A DNA stretch of 49,634 nucleotides from an uncultured Fidelibacterota bacterium. Lineage in GTDB: Bacteria > Fidelibacterota > Marinisomatia > Marinisomatales > UBA1611. The stretch lies in contig CACLYL010000004.1 of NCBI GenBank assembly GCA_902611135.1, positions 1-49,634 on the forward strand, given 5' to 3'. Positions within the stretch are counted from its first letter, which is position 1, and each line of letters opens with the position of its first letter. The notes beneath the pieces are model-generated. The model was not told the origin of the DNA, searched no databases, and saw only the letters and a program-made list of their open reading frames with translations. Shown one piece after another: positions 38,319-46,002 of the stretch. A program made the translations under genes and the position numbers.

Positions 38319-39161
38319 ATGAAGTCTGTTTTAAATTTAATACTAAAACTTAGTAGCATAGATAGAAGATGGATTTTTTTAATTATAGGCTTATCTGTTT
38401 TCCTTCCTCTATTTTTTCCTTTAGGACTTCCAATAAGAGCAACGGATACCACCCAAATTGTATATGATGCCTTTGATTCTTTAGATCCAAATTCGAAAGT
38501 ACTCCTATCTTGTGAGTATGGTCCCAGCACAAAGCCTGAAATACACCCTATGGTTATTGCAGTATTGCATCAACTTTTTAGAAATAATCACAAAGTTTAT
38601 GTGAGCTGCTTGTGGCCTGACGGTCAATTTATGGCAGATGAGGCTCTAAGAAAAGTGGCACCGTTGTATGATAAGACATATGGAGAAGATTATGTAATTT
38701 TAGGTTATAAACCTGGAAATGAAGCAGTTATAAAAGGGATGGTTAGGGATCTAAGGGCAATATTTAGCACTGATGTTAAAGGTAAGAAGGTTGAGGATAT
38801 CCCAATGATGAATAAAATTTTTAAGTTCGAAGACTTTGATTTTTTATTTTCTGCCTCTGCAGGATTTCCTGGATCAATAGAGTGGATGCAATATGCTACA
38901 GATAACACCGATGTAAAAATGAGTACTGGAACTACTTCAATCATGGTAAATGATATAATGCCCTTTGTTGTATCTAAACAAATACAAGGGATACTGGCGG
39001 GTATGCCAGGTGCTGCTGAGTATGAGACCTTAGTTGGTGAACCTGGTATAGGGACTAGTGGTATGGATGCACAGTCTCTTGCTCATTTAGTTATAGTATT
39101 ATTTATTATTTTTGGAAACATTGGCTATTTTATTGAAAGAAATAAAAGAAAAAGATACTAG
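38319..39161 (+). CDS. Bitopic membrane protein with large soluble domain, MutL-type block
   Basis: 280 residues. N-terminal span WIFLIIGLSVFLPLFFPLG and C-terminal span LVIVLFIIFGNIGYFI flank a soluble alpha/beta domain of about 200 residues: KVLLSCEYGPSTKPEIHPMV, HKVYVSCLWPDGQFMADEAL, YVILGYKPGNEAVIKGMVRD, FDFLFSASAGFPGSIEWMQY and MPGAAEYETLVGEPGIGTSG. It looks like a Rossmann- or periplasmic-binding-type domain (GPST, GMPGAAEYE). The central GYKPGNEAVIKGM resembles a nucleotide- or ligand-binding turn. No family named. Two bases after the preceding stop, eleven before the next start. Confidence 0.6.
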   Translation: MKSVLNLILKLSSIDRRWIFLIIGLSVFLPLFFPLGLPIRATDTTQIVYDAFDSLDPNSKVLLSCEYGPSTKPEIHPMVIAVLHQLFRNNHKVYVSCLWPDGQFMADEALRKVAPLYDKTYGEDYVILGYKPGNEAVIKGMVRDLRAIFSTDVKGKKVEDIPMMNKIFKFEDFDFLFSASAGFPGSIEWMQYATDNTDVKMSTGTTSIMVNDIMPFVVSKQIQGILAGMPGAAEYETLVGEPGIGTSGMDAQSLAHLVIVLFIIFGNIGYFIERNKRKRY

Positions 39162-39172
39162 GGATTAAATTA

Positions 39173-40000
39173 ATGATTTTTAATGATATTTTTGGAGCAT
39201 GGGTTGCTGTTTTTTTTACTTTAGCAATATTTTCTTTTCTTTATAAAGACAATCCTTTTTATAAGATAGCCGAACATGCTTACATTGGTATTTCAGCAGG
39301 ATATTGGTTATCAATTGGTTTCTGGACGATAATACAGCCAAATTTATTAGGCAGATTGTGGCCTTCAAAAGAATATTCAGAAGAAAGTTTTTGGTATTCT
39401 ATTTATGATTTTCTTAGCTCCATAATTCCTTCAATATTTCCAAACGGGGGTATAGATAAAGGTCATAATATGGATCTTACCTATTTAATTCCGCTTGTTC
39501 TAGGTATTATGATGATTTTAAGTATTTTTAAACAATTTAATTGGATGGCTCGTTGGGGAATTGCATATACTGTTGCAATTGCTGCAGGATTGAGAGCATA
39601 TGGCTACTTAAATTCGTATATTTTGGGCCAAATAAAAGGTACTATTGTGCCATTGGCAAATACAGAGTACCCTATTTTCCATATTTCAGAACCCTCTTTA
39701 TTAAATAATTTGTTGATATTACTCGGTACGGTCACTGGACTTTTATACTTCTTCTTTTCTAGAGAACAATCCGGTTCATTTGGTAAAATAACCCGGTTAG
39801 GAATTTACTTCTTAATGATTTCTTTTGGTGCATCCTTCGGCTTTGCTGTTATGGGTAGAATATCACTTTTAATTGGAAGATTTGTTTCGCTTATCGACTA
39901 TTCAAGCTCTCAATATCATCATGCTACATTGTGGGTTTTTTTTCTAATGATTATATTATTGATTTATTCTGCAATTAACGATCGATCTACATCCAGTTAA
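39173..40000 (+). CDS. Seven-span membrane protein, last gene of the MutL-type block
   Basis: 275 residues with about seven hydrophobic segments (FGAWVAVFFTLAIFSFLY, AYIGISAGYWLSIGFWTI, TYLIPLVLGIMMILSIF, GIAYTVAIAAGLRAYGYL, LLNNLLILLGTVTGLLYFFF, FLMISFGASFGFAVMGRI, LWVFFLMIILLIYSAI). A polar outer loop with WPSKEYSEESFWYSIYDF follows span 2. Histidines and a tyrosine cluster (YSSSQYHHATLWVF) near the end could be metal- or proton-linked, but this is speculation. The gene ends 20 bases before an unrelated lipoprotein start. No family recognised. Confidence 0.6.
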   Translation: MIFNDIFGAWVAVFFTLAIFSFLYKDNPFYKIAEHAYIGISAGYWLSIGFWTIIQPNLLGRLWPSKEYSEESFWYSIYDFLSSIIPSIFPNGGIDKGHNMDLTYLIPLVLGIMMILSIFKQFNWMARWGIAYTVAIAAGLRAYGYLNSYILGQIKGTIVPLANTEYPIFHISEPSLLNNLLILLGTVTGLLYFFFSREQSGSFGKITRLGIYFLMISFGASFGFAVMGRISLLIGRFVSLIDYSSSQYHHATLWVFFLMIILLIYSAINDRSTSS

Positions 40001-40019
40001 TTTTAAATAAAGCTTAAAA

Positions 40020-40505
40020 TTGACAACTTTTAATTTTAAGGTCAATTTTGTATTTATTTTTTTTATTTATCTCTCTTGCACTAATATCAGTTCAAGAAAT
40101 GTTATATCAAAAAAAAATGATTTCATCTGTTTTTCAGATTCAGGTATTTTTCAAAAATCGGCAATAAAAATTTTGGAGGCATTTCAGTATCAGGTTAAAA
40201 ATTTTGAAGTTCTTCCGAACAAAAATATTATTGAAACTAATTGGAAAATTCACGATAACAGATCTGATTTTAAATTCCCTAGTTCATATGGAAAGGCAAG
40301 AAGTAGGTTGATTCTCACATCTATTAAAAATATTAAAACAGATACTTATAATAATTTAAATATTATCGAATCCTATTTTAAAATAGAATTTGAGAGGTAT
40401 AATAAAGACGGATGGTATAGTGTACCTGTTTCAGATGAATTAGCTAAAGTGAAAGTTGCCTTTATTCGAGAACTAAAAAAAGAAATAGAAAAACAGAATA
40501 AATGA
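40020..40505 (+). CDS. Small lipoprotein, unknown
   Basis: 161 residues from TTG 40020, the only available start. Lipoprotein signal with lipobox IYLSC (Cys about 20). The mature part contains ISKKNDFICFSDSGIFQKSA, FQYQVKNFEVLPNKNIIETN, YGKARSRLILTSIKNIKTDT and NLNIIESYFKIEFERYNKDG: a small alpha/beta fold not recognised. Ends four bases into the sirtuin gene, so the two are coupled. Confidence 0.6.
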   Translation: MTTFNFKVNFVFIFFIYLSCTNISSRNVISKKNDFICFSDSGIFQKSAIKILEAFQYQVKNFEVLPNKNIIETNWKIHDNRSDFKFPSSYGKARSRLILTSIKNIKTDTYNNLNIIESYFKIEFERYNKDGWYSVPVSDELAKVKVAFIRELKKEIEKQNK

Positions 40506-41209
40506 ATTTAAATAAAATAGAAACTGAAAAATTTGATTCCATAATATTTTTTACTGGGGCTGGAATGTCTAAAGAATCAAATATTGATACTTATCGAGGA
40601 GATGGTGGAATCTGGAATACTTATAATTGGAAAGAATTTGCATGCCAAAAAGCCTTTATAAAAAATCCTTTAAAAGTTCAAAAATTCCACGAAGTAAGGC
40701 GTAAAGAAATTTTTGATAAAAAGCCTCATTATGGGTATAAGATTATTTCTAGCCTACAAAAAAAACACAATAACATATATATATTGACACAAAATATTGA
40801 TGGTCTTCACAAAAAATGTAGACAATTAAATGTTATAGAATTACATGGATCTCTCTGGCATTTACGTTGTGAAAAAACCAGAAATATTTTCGAAGACCGC
40901 AAAAGATGGAAATATGAAAGGAGAAAGTGTCGATGTTCAAAATATTTGAGGCCAGATATTATTTGGTTTGAAGATAACTTAAAGAAAAACACCTTATCAA
41001 GTGCAATTAAACTTGCAGAAAAATGTAATTTATTTATTTCTGTTGGTACAAGCGGGCTGGTTTATCCATCAGCATCAATACCATCAATAGCAAAAAAAGC
41101 GGGTGCTTTTTGTATTGAAATTAACCCAGAGGAAACGGAACTATCTTACCTATATGACCATAACTTAAGACAGGTAGCTACTTCTGGATTAAAATCATTA
41201 TTTATTTAA
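40502..41209 (+). CDS. cobB: NAD-dependent protein deacylase (sirtuin)
   Basis: 235 residues, typical for bacterial CobB. Motifs: FFTGAGMSKESNIDTYRGDG (residues about 16-35, NAD ribose site), TQNIDGLH (about 96-103), catalytic His in IELHGSLWHLRC (about 115), RPDIIWFEDNL (about 150) and FISVGTSGLVYP. Removes acyl groups from lysines using NAD. The zinc site is degraded: only C in LRCEK and the pair KCRC are seen, three Cys instead of four and with CxC not CxxC. The Tyr-x-x-Arg that favours succinyl groups in CobB (FYNARR) reads FHEVRR, with His for Tyr. Coupled to the upstream lipoprotein, convergent with GroES. Confidence 0.88.
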   Translation: MNLNKIETEKFDSIIFFTGAGMSKESNIDTYRGDGGIWNTYNWKEFACQKAFIKNPLKVQKFHEVRRKEIFDKKPHYGYKIISSLQKKHNNIYILTQNIDGLHKKCRQLNVIELHGSLWHLRCEKTRNIFEDRKRWKYERRKCRCSKYLRPDIIWFEDNLKKNTLSSAIKLAEKCNLFISVGTSGLVYPSASIPSIAKKAGAFCIEINPEETELSYLYDHNLRQVATSGLKSLFI

Positions 41210-41587
41210 TTAGGCTAATACTTGCTCAATATCGTCGCGAATTAGAACTAAAATAGCAGATTGCGATACAATAAGGTATTTCCTTTTTTCTAGCTCTATT
41301 TCAATGCTTGCTTTCGATAAAAATAAAACATAATCACCAACCTCAGCTTGAGTTGGTATATACTTTACATTGCTCTTTTTTTCTTTCCAAGGTTCATCAA
41401 ATGTAGAATCAGGGGATCCAAGGGGAATTCCAGGTCCAACCTCAACAACCACTCCACCGCGTACATCTTGTTTTTCTATAACGCTTGGAGGCAAATATAA
41501 CCCAGATGGAGACTTCTTTTCTCCGGTGTCAGGCCTAATTAAGATCCTGTCACCAACTACAATTATATTCTTCCCGTTATTTCTCAT
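41210..41587 (-). CDS. GroES-family co-chaperonin, orphan and extended
   Basis: 125 residues from ATG 41587 (a TTG at 41602 lies inside the hairpin stem). Fold landmarks: VVGDRILIRPD, mobile-loop region SGLYLPPSVIEKQDVRGG, VVVEVGPGIPL, then an insert (SPDSTFDEPWKEKKSNVKYI) and the closing strands VGDYVLFLSKASIEIELEKR with KYLIVSQSAILVLI. The usual GroES is about 95 residues, so the insert adds about 25. No groEL is adjacent, so it is either a paralogue or a moved gene. It would bind GroEL through the hydrophobic mobile loop. Translation begins only four bases after the terminator-like hairpin. Confidence 0.78.
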   Translation of the reverse strand: MRNNGKNIIVVGDRILIRPDTGEKKSPSGLYLPPSVIEKQDVRGGVVVEVGPGIPLGSPDSTFDEPWKEKKSNVKYIPTQAEVGDYVLFLSKASIEIELEKRKYLIVSQSAILVLIRDDIEQVLA

Positions 41588-41590
41588 GCT

Positions 41591-41628
41591 AGAAAAAAGC
41601 AATAAGCCCTGAATTAACAGGGCTTATT
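41591..41628 (-). terminator. Strong hairpin terminator or attenuator directly before groES
   Basis: AATAAGCCCTG at 41601-41611 and CAGGGCTTATT at 41618-41628 form a perfect 11-base stem, loop of 6. Reading the minus strand, the stem is followed by GCTTTTTTC (41590-41600) and then the groES ATG at 41587. It can terminate the ABC operon (end 41692), but its place right at groES could make it a regulated switch. Confidence 0.7.
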
Positions 41629-41691
41629 AACACTGCACCGCCGGTTGAAAGGAGGGTCTAGGAGGGTAACTAGCAAATGCAGCATAAAAAT

Positions 41692-42258
41692 TTATTTAGT
41701 ATCTAATTCCTTATCCACTGCGGTTGGGACTTCCTTCTTTGGTTTGGAACCCCAGTAATTTACATTAGAATTCAATAAAAAATAAACATTATCATTGGTT
41801 CTGTAAACATCACTAGAATTATTTGCTCTTACATAGTTATGTTGATAATCTTGTCCTGAATTTCCAAATACATAGTGAACTAACTCTTTTTCTGAGTCAT
41901 CAAATAATTTTAAATGCTTGCCTAAAGAGTCATCTACGCCAAATTTTTCCCATTTAGACTCTTTATTTGTCACTTGAATCTCTTTTTCAACGACAATCAC
42001 TTTATCAAAAAACCTATCAAGCTGGTTTTCTTTGACTACAAGACTATCAGCCTGAACAATCGACCATGTAGAATCATTTTTGATTAATTCTAGTACTTTA
42101 TCTTTTTCTGAGATTTGAATTTTTGATATTAGATCAATATTCCCATCAAAAATTTTACCTGGTTTTATGCTATGTTCGCTTTGCAACCTTTGATTAATAA
42201 AAAATAAAATCAATATAACCAGTAATGCACCAAGTCCTATTTTTATGTTATTAGTCAT
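41692..42258 (-). CDS. DUF4340-type membrane-anchored protein of the ABC operon
   Basis: 188 residues. One N-terminal span (IGLGALLVILILFFINQ), then a beta-rich DUF4340-like domain: IDLISKIQISEKDKVLELIK, STWSIVQADSLVVKENQLDR, FGVDDSLGKHLKLFDDSEKE and HYVFGNSGQDYQHNYVRANN. Short for the family and ends soon after, with no repeat. DUF4340 genes commonly sit beside GldG-like ones. Overlaps the GldG-like gene end by eight bases (42251-42258). Exposed to the periplasm. Unknown role. Confidence 0.75.
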   Translation of the reverse strand: MTNNIKIGLGALLVILILFFINQRLQSEHSIKPGKIFDGNIDLISKIQISEKDKVLELIKNDSTWSIVQADSLVVKENQLDRFFDKVIVVEKEIQVTNKESKWEKFGVDDSLGKHLKLFDDSEKELVHYVFGNSGQDYQHNYVRANNSSDVYRTNDNVYFLLNSNVNYWGSKPKKEVPTAVDKELDTK

Positions 42259-43753
42259 ATATTTGCCTCAATATTTCTGCGTTTTGTTTTTGACCTCTCA
42301 ATCTCAGGAAGCCAAAGCCTACTATTAAAATAGATGGAAGCAACATATTTGCAAATTTCCAATTCCTTTTAGTCGAGTCATCCATCTCTTCAAGCGGCCT
42401 ACTTGTAATTTCTCTTGATCTCAAAGCAATTAATTCTTTGTCTCCGGCTAAATAATCAACAGCATTCATCACAAAAACTAAATTATCTTGAATAGACATT
42501 CCACCATCATCAGCAAAGAACTTTGAATCACTTACCAGTATAATTTCAGCACCAGTTGATAATTTAGATAGCGCTGATAATATTTTACCTTTTTGGCCTA
42601 ATATATTCAAAAAAGGATTTTGCTGAGGATCAGGACTTAGCATAAAATTACCTTCCATGATACCGCTATTATTGGATGAAGAAAAAAGAGATAAATTGTT
42701 TATTACCAAATCGTTTGATGTAGTATCAAGTTCAATTTCACTTGGAAAAAAGGTTAAAACTTGTTCTAAATCAGATACGAGAATCTCATCATTATTAAAG
42801 TTTTGAACAACCGGAAAGAAAGGATATTCCATTGGCCTATTCATAAGAAAAATTCCTCTTCTTTCCTGAACTTGTACACTACCACACTTTTTATCTAAAA
42901 CTAAATTTTTCTTAACAGTTAAACCATAATTCTGCAGTAGGGTAAAAATATCAGAATCGATTGGATTTGCTTGTTGTGTTTGTATATCTGTTGTAAGTCC
43001 ACTCTGCGTTATGAAAACTTTCTTCCCAAGATTTATGAAGGTTTCTAAATTAGTTTTAACTTCAGGTTCAAGTGAATCAGAAGCTGCGGTTAAAAGTAAT
43101 ACATCAATTTCAGGGGATATAGCGTTTTTTAAATCTAAAGTGGTAAATGAATAATGCTGATTTAACTGAGCCGACAGATTTTCGGTTTTTATTGGATTCT
43201 CTTTATCTAATTGGGCAATCCCTATAGTTTTTTTATCAATATCTATTAAGGACTTTATTTTAGTACTGATCATATATTCTAGCCCAGCAGTAGTTTGAAT
43301 AACTGGAATTACTTCCTTTTTATTTTCATAAAGTAAAACCATCCCTAGATAAACCTTTTTAATTTCAACTTTGTCATTTTCAATAACCTGCATTTGAACT
43401 GGTTGTATACCATCTTTTCTAGCCTGTTCCTCTAAATCTGTATCAGATTCAGGATTATGAAAGAAAAACCTAACTTCATCGGACCATGCGCCATATTCCT
43501 CAAGGATATCTTGTAAAAATCGTCTAGTGTTTCCTAATTCATTTGGAAGATTATCAGAGAAGTATACTTTCATCGTCAGAAGGTCATCTAAACTTTCAAC
43601 AATCTTTCTACTAGATGAAGATAATGAATACATACTATTGTCTGTTAAATCAAACCTTTTAAAAATATCTCTAGCAATTAGATTGAGGAGAACTAGACCA
43701 ACGACTAGTCCAACAGCGTAGAGGATAAATGAATTTTTATTTTTTGTTAGCAT
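42251..43753 (-). CDS. GldG-like ABC transporter auxiliary protein
   Basis: 500 residues from ATG 43753, chosen for its GGAG ribosome site (the longer ATG at 43783 overlaps the permease frame and lacks one). N-terminal span (FILYAVGLVVGLVLLNLIA), then ARDIFKRFDLTDNSMYSLSS, a hallmark opening of GldG/ABC_transp_aux proteins (residues after the span with 'rfDLT....ysLs..t'). The extracytoplasmic domain includes VYFSDNLPNELGNTRRFLQD, IDKKTIGIAQLDKE and DIDVLLLTAASDS-like ISPEIDVLLLTAA. A second span near the end (NMLLPSILIVGFGFLRL). With GldA and GldF these are essential for gliding in Flavobacterium but exist in non-gliders too. One base from the permease. Confidence 0.85.
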   Translation of the reverse strand: MLTKNKNSFILYAVGLVVGLVLLNLIARDIFKRFDLTDNSMYSLSSSSRKIVESLDDLLTMKVYFSDNLPNELGNTRRFLQDILEEYGAWSDEVRFFFHNPESDTDLEEQARKDGIQPVQMQVIENDKVEIKKVYLGMVLLYENKKEVIPVIQTTAGLEYMISTKIKSLIDIDKKTIGIAQLDKENPIKTENLSAQLNQHYSFTTLDLKNAISPEIDVLLLTAASDSLEPEVKTNLETFINLGKKVFITQSGLTTDIQTQQANPIDSDIFTLLQNYGLTVKKNLVLDKKCGSVQVQERRGIFLMNRPMEYPFFPVVQNFNNDEILVSDLEQVLTFFPSEIELDTTSNDLVINNLSLFSSSNNSGIMEGNFMLSPDPQQNPFLNILGQKGKILSALSKLSTGAEIILVSDSKFFADDGGMSIQDNLVFVMNAVDYLAGDKELIALRSREITSRPLEEMDDSTKRNWKFANMLLPSILIVGFGFLRLRGQKQNAEILRQIYD

Positions 43754-43754
43754 A

Positions 43755-44468
43755 TCAACTCCATTTCCTAGATTCAAGAACACGAGTGGTCATAAATAGA
43801 AAAAATCCAATTATTGATCCAAAATAAATCAGATTCCGAGTATCAATTACACCTCTAGATATATTGCTGAGGTGAAACTCGGTACTCATGTACTGGACAA
43901 TACCTGCTAAAGATGCAGGAACAAAGTACAGTAACTTATCCATTAAAAAGAAAACAAGCACTATAGCTATTCCAACGATGAATGCAATCACCTGATTTTC
44001 TGTTAAACTGCTGGCAAAAACACCAATAGATGTGTAGACTCCAGCAACTAAAGCTAATCCCAAGTAACCTGTGAACACGGCACCATGATCAATTGTAGTT
44101 CCGAACTTTATGAGGGTAAAATAATGAATCACTGTTGAGAAAAGGGATATAATTATCAGAGTTAAACCCGCTAAATATTTTCCCAATACGATGTCTCTTT
44201 CTTTTATGGGGAGAGTACTGATAATTTCAATTGTACCGATTCCTTTTTCCCTTGATATTAGACCCATGGAGACTGCAGGTATGAAAAAAAGGTACACCAT
44301 AGGAACAATTCCAAACAAAGCTCGCATGTCTGATTGGTTATATAAAAAGAAGGTATTTGTGAAGAAATAGCCATTCACTAATGCAAAAATAACTAAAAAT
44401 ATATATGCCATTGGACTTGAAAAAAAAGAGCTCAATTCTTTCTTATAAATTGCGCGAATATTATGCAT
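43755..44468 (-). CDS. GldF-like ABC-2 permease
   Basis: 237 residues with six membrane segments. Start region HNIRAIYKKELSSFFSSPMA, typical of ABC-2 permeases ('...KEl..yf.sp.a'), followed by YIFLVIFALVNGYFFTNTFF, VYLFFIPAVSMGLISREKG (the usual 'R...s..E......tlPi') with TIEIISTLPIKERDIVLGKY, ISLFSTVIHYFTLI, LGLALVAGVYTSIGVFASSL, IVGIAIVLVFFLMDKL and LIYFGSIIGFFLFMTTRVL. Forms the membrane channel with the ATPase upstream (eight-base overlap). The exported substrate of this family is unknown. Confidence 0.88.
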   Translation of the reverse strand: MHNIRAIYKKELSSFFSSPMAYIFLVIFALVNGYFFTNTFFLYNQSDMRALFGIVPMVYLFFIPAVSMGLISREKGIGTIEIISTLPIKERDIVLGKYLAGLTLIIISLFSTVIHYFTLIKFGTTIDHGAVFTGYLGLALVAGVYTSIGVFASSLTENQVIAFIVGIAIVLVFFLMDKLLYFVPASLAGIVQYMSTEFHLSNISRGVIDTRNLIYFGSIIGFFLFMTTRVLESRKWS

Positions 44469-45408
44469 CTTCAGGTCCTCCTTGTTTAGTTAAATTTCGA
44501 AAAATATCTTCTAAATTTCGTTTAGTACTGTTCATTTTTATTATTATCCACTTTTTTTCAACTGCATAATTGAATACGTCCTTTCTGGGATCTGATGTGT
44601 TCGCATATTCCAAAGAAACTTGGTGCCTTTTTTCATTTTCAGTTTGTGACTTTATTTTGATACTTGGAATATTTGCCTTCATATTCTTAATGTCATCTTT
44701 TTTAGCATTAAGTAATTCAAGTTCGAGTTGATTTAATCCTTTAGAATCTTTTATCAATTCATCACTCGTACCATCAGCAACAATCTCTCCATTATGAATG
44801 ATTACTATCCGATCGACAGTTGCCTGAATTTCTTGCAATATATGTGAGGACATCAAAACTAATTTTTCTTTCCCAAGTCTTTTGATTAGTTGCCGAATTT
44901 CAACAATTTGATTTGGATCTAACCCAGTTACAGGTTCATCAAGTATTAAAATTTTAGGATCATGAATCATTGAAGCTGCAAGCCCAATTCTTTGCTTATA
45001 ACCTTTAGAACAATTGCTTACAGTTTTATGCACAACTCCCTGTAAACCACATTGAGAAACAACCTTTTCAAGAGATTTATTAAATTTATGCCCTTGTATT
45101 CCTCTTACATCTGCATGAAATTTTAGATAATCAAAAACTTTCATTTCTCCATAAAGTGGATTCAATTCAGGTAAATAGCCAATCATTTTTTGAATTTCGA
45201 TACTGTGGTCGATTATATTTTTATTATCAACAAAAACATTCCCACTAGTAGGTGTAAGATATCCTGTGATCATTTTTAGTGTAGTACTTTTCCCAGCACC
45301 ATTAGCACCTAGAAAGCCTACAATCTGAGAATCTTCTAATTCAAATGATATAGACTTAACAGCCTTTACATCCCCATAATGTTTGGTTAAATTTTCAATT
45401 TTAATCAA
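44461..45408 (-). CDS. ABC transporter ATP-binding protein (GldA/CcmA-like)
   Basis: 315 residues. Walker A GFLGANGAGKSTTLKM (about 32-47), Q-loop region IGYLPELNPLYGEM, signature SNCSKGYKQRIGLA (about 134-147, with SKGYKQR for the usual LSGGQ, as in gliding-type ATPases), Walker B KILILDEPVTGLDP (about 152-166), D-loop and switch His LMSSHILQEIQ. A C-terminal extension of about 90 residues follows. First gene of the minus operon ATPase-permease-GldG-DUF4340. ATP hydrolysis drives the permease. The promoter presumably lies in 45409-45470 on the minus strand, though I cannot name its boxes. Confidence 0.9.
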   Translation of the reverse strand: MIKIENLTKHYGDVKAVKSISFELEDSQIVGFLGANGAGKSTTLKMITGYLTPTSGNVFVDNKNIIDHSIEIQKMIGYLPELNPLYGEMKVFDYLKFHADVRGIQGHKFNKSLEKVVSQCGLQGVVHKTVSNCSKGYKQRIGLAASMIHDPKILILDEPVTGLDPNQIVEIRQLIKRLGKEKLVLMSSHILQEIQATVDRIVIIHNGEIVADGTSDELIKDSKGLNQLELELLNAKKDDIKNMKANIPSIKIKSQTENEKRHQVSLEYANTSDPRKDVFNYAVEKKWIIIKMNSTKRNLEDIFRNLTKQGGPEDA

Positions 45409-45563
45409 TTTTTATCTCCATTATTAGTACTATACAAGACAATTATATAGATGCGTTTACAAAAAGTTCCATATTCAATCAGAAATATTAAAAAAAAAAT
45501 ATTAAAATCAATAGAGTTTAAATCATTCTTAATGGTTCAGAGATTGATTTATGTATTTACCAC

Positions 45564-45593
45564 TTGACTTAATAGGATAACATGAAATACATT
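45564..45593 (+). promoter_or_regulatory. Probable promoter for the Lys-rich secreted protein
   Basis: TTGACT at 45564-45569 and TACATT at 45588-45593 with an 18-base spacer fit a sigma-70-type promoter. The 248-base gap 45409-45656 also holds a hairpin (TTTTGG 45614-45619 with CCAAAA 45634-45639) just before the ribosome site AAAGGAGAG. The -10 is imperfect, so this is a modest call. The rest of the gap is featureless AT-rich DNA with a long A run at about 45491-45500. Confidence 0.4.
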
Positions 45594-45656
45594 TACCGTG
45601 ACTAGTCAAAGTATTTTGGCAAGTAATGGTATACCAAAACAAAAAAGGAGAGTATA

Positions 45657-45899
45657 ATGACTCGCTTATTAAAAGTAATCGCTTCTACTCTAGTAATGGT
45701 TTCAATGGTTTTCGCAGTTCCAACCGAGACTGTAGAAAATAAATGTTCAGCTGAATATTCCGTTCAACAGGATGGATCTGAAACTATAGTTGCTAGCGCA
45801 GACGTCAAAAAGAAAAAGAAAAAGGGTAAAAAGATCGGAGGATCAAAGGGCAAAAAATCCAAAAAAGGCTTTTTTTCCAAGATCTTTGGTTCTAAGTAA
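45657..45899 (+). CDS. Small secreted Lys/Gly-rich basic protein
   Basis: 80 residues. Ribosome site AAGGAG seven bases before ATG. Signal peptide (LLKVIASTLVMVSMVFA, cleavage before VPTE), then a short acidic propeptide-like part (TETVENKCSAEYSVQQDGSE) with one Cys. The last 32 residues are very basic: VKKKKKKGKKIGGSKGKKSK then KGFFSKIFGSK, the last segment amphipathic like a cationic antimicrobial or membrane-binding peptide. It has its own promoter and terminator, so it is likely an abundant single-gene transcript. Function unknown; could also be an excreted or cell-surface DNA/polymer-binding protein. Confidence 0.75.
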   Translation: MTRLLKVIASTLVMVSMVFAVPTETVENKCSAEYSVQQDGSETIVASADVKKKKKKGKKIGGSKGKKSKKGFFSKIFGSK

Positions 45900-45922
45900 C
45901 TAAACTTTTCTGAAAAAGTAAT

Positions 45923-45956
45923 AAAAAAGGGTGCGGAAACGTACCCTTTTTTATTT
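45923..45956 (+). terminator. Rho-independent terminator after the Lys-rich protein
   Basis: AAAAAAGGGTGC (45923-45934), loop GGAAAC, GTACCCTTTTTT (45941-45952): a 12-position stem with one G-T pair, ending in a T run and TTATTTT. The next gene begins after it (ATG 46003), so any longer frame that starts inside this hairpin is not the true gene. Confidence 0.85.
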
Positions 45957-46002
45957 TAAATATTACTGTTATTTTATGGTAATTAATTCGAGGTTAGTTA
46001 TA

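Noticed and set aside
41601-41628. CIRCE heat-shock operator before groES
   Set aside because: The palindrome is AATAAGCCCTG-6-CAGGGCTTATT, not TTAGCACTC-9-GAGTGCTAA, and it carries a T run as a terminator does.
45931-46002. Longer start for the Tyr-rich barrel protein
   Set aside because: The frame begins inside a Rho-independent terminator; the ATG at 46003 has a GAGG ribosome site and a good signal peptide.
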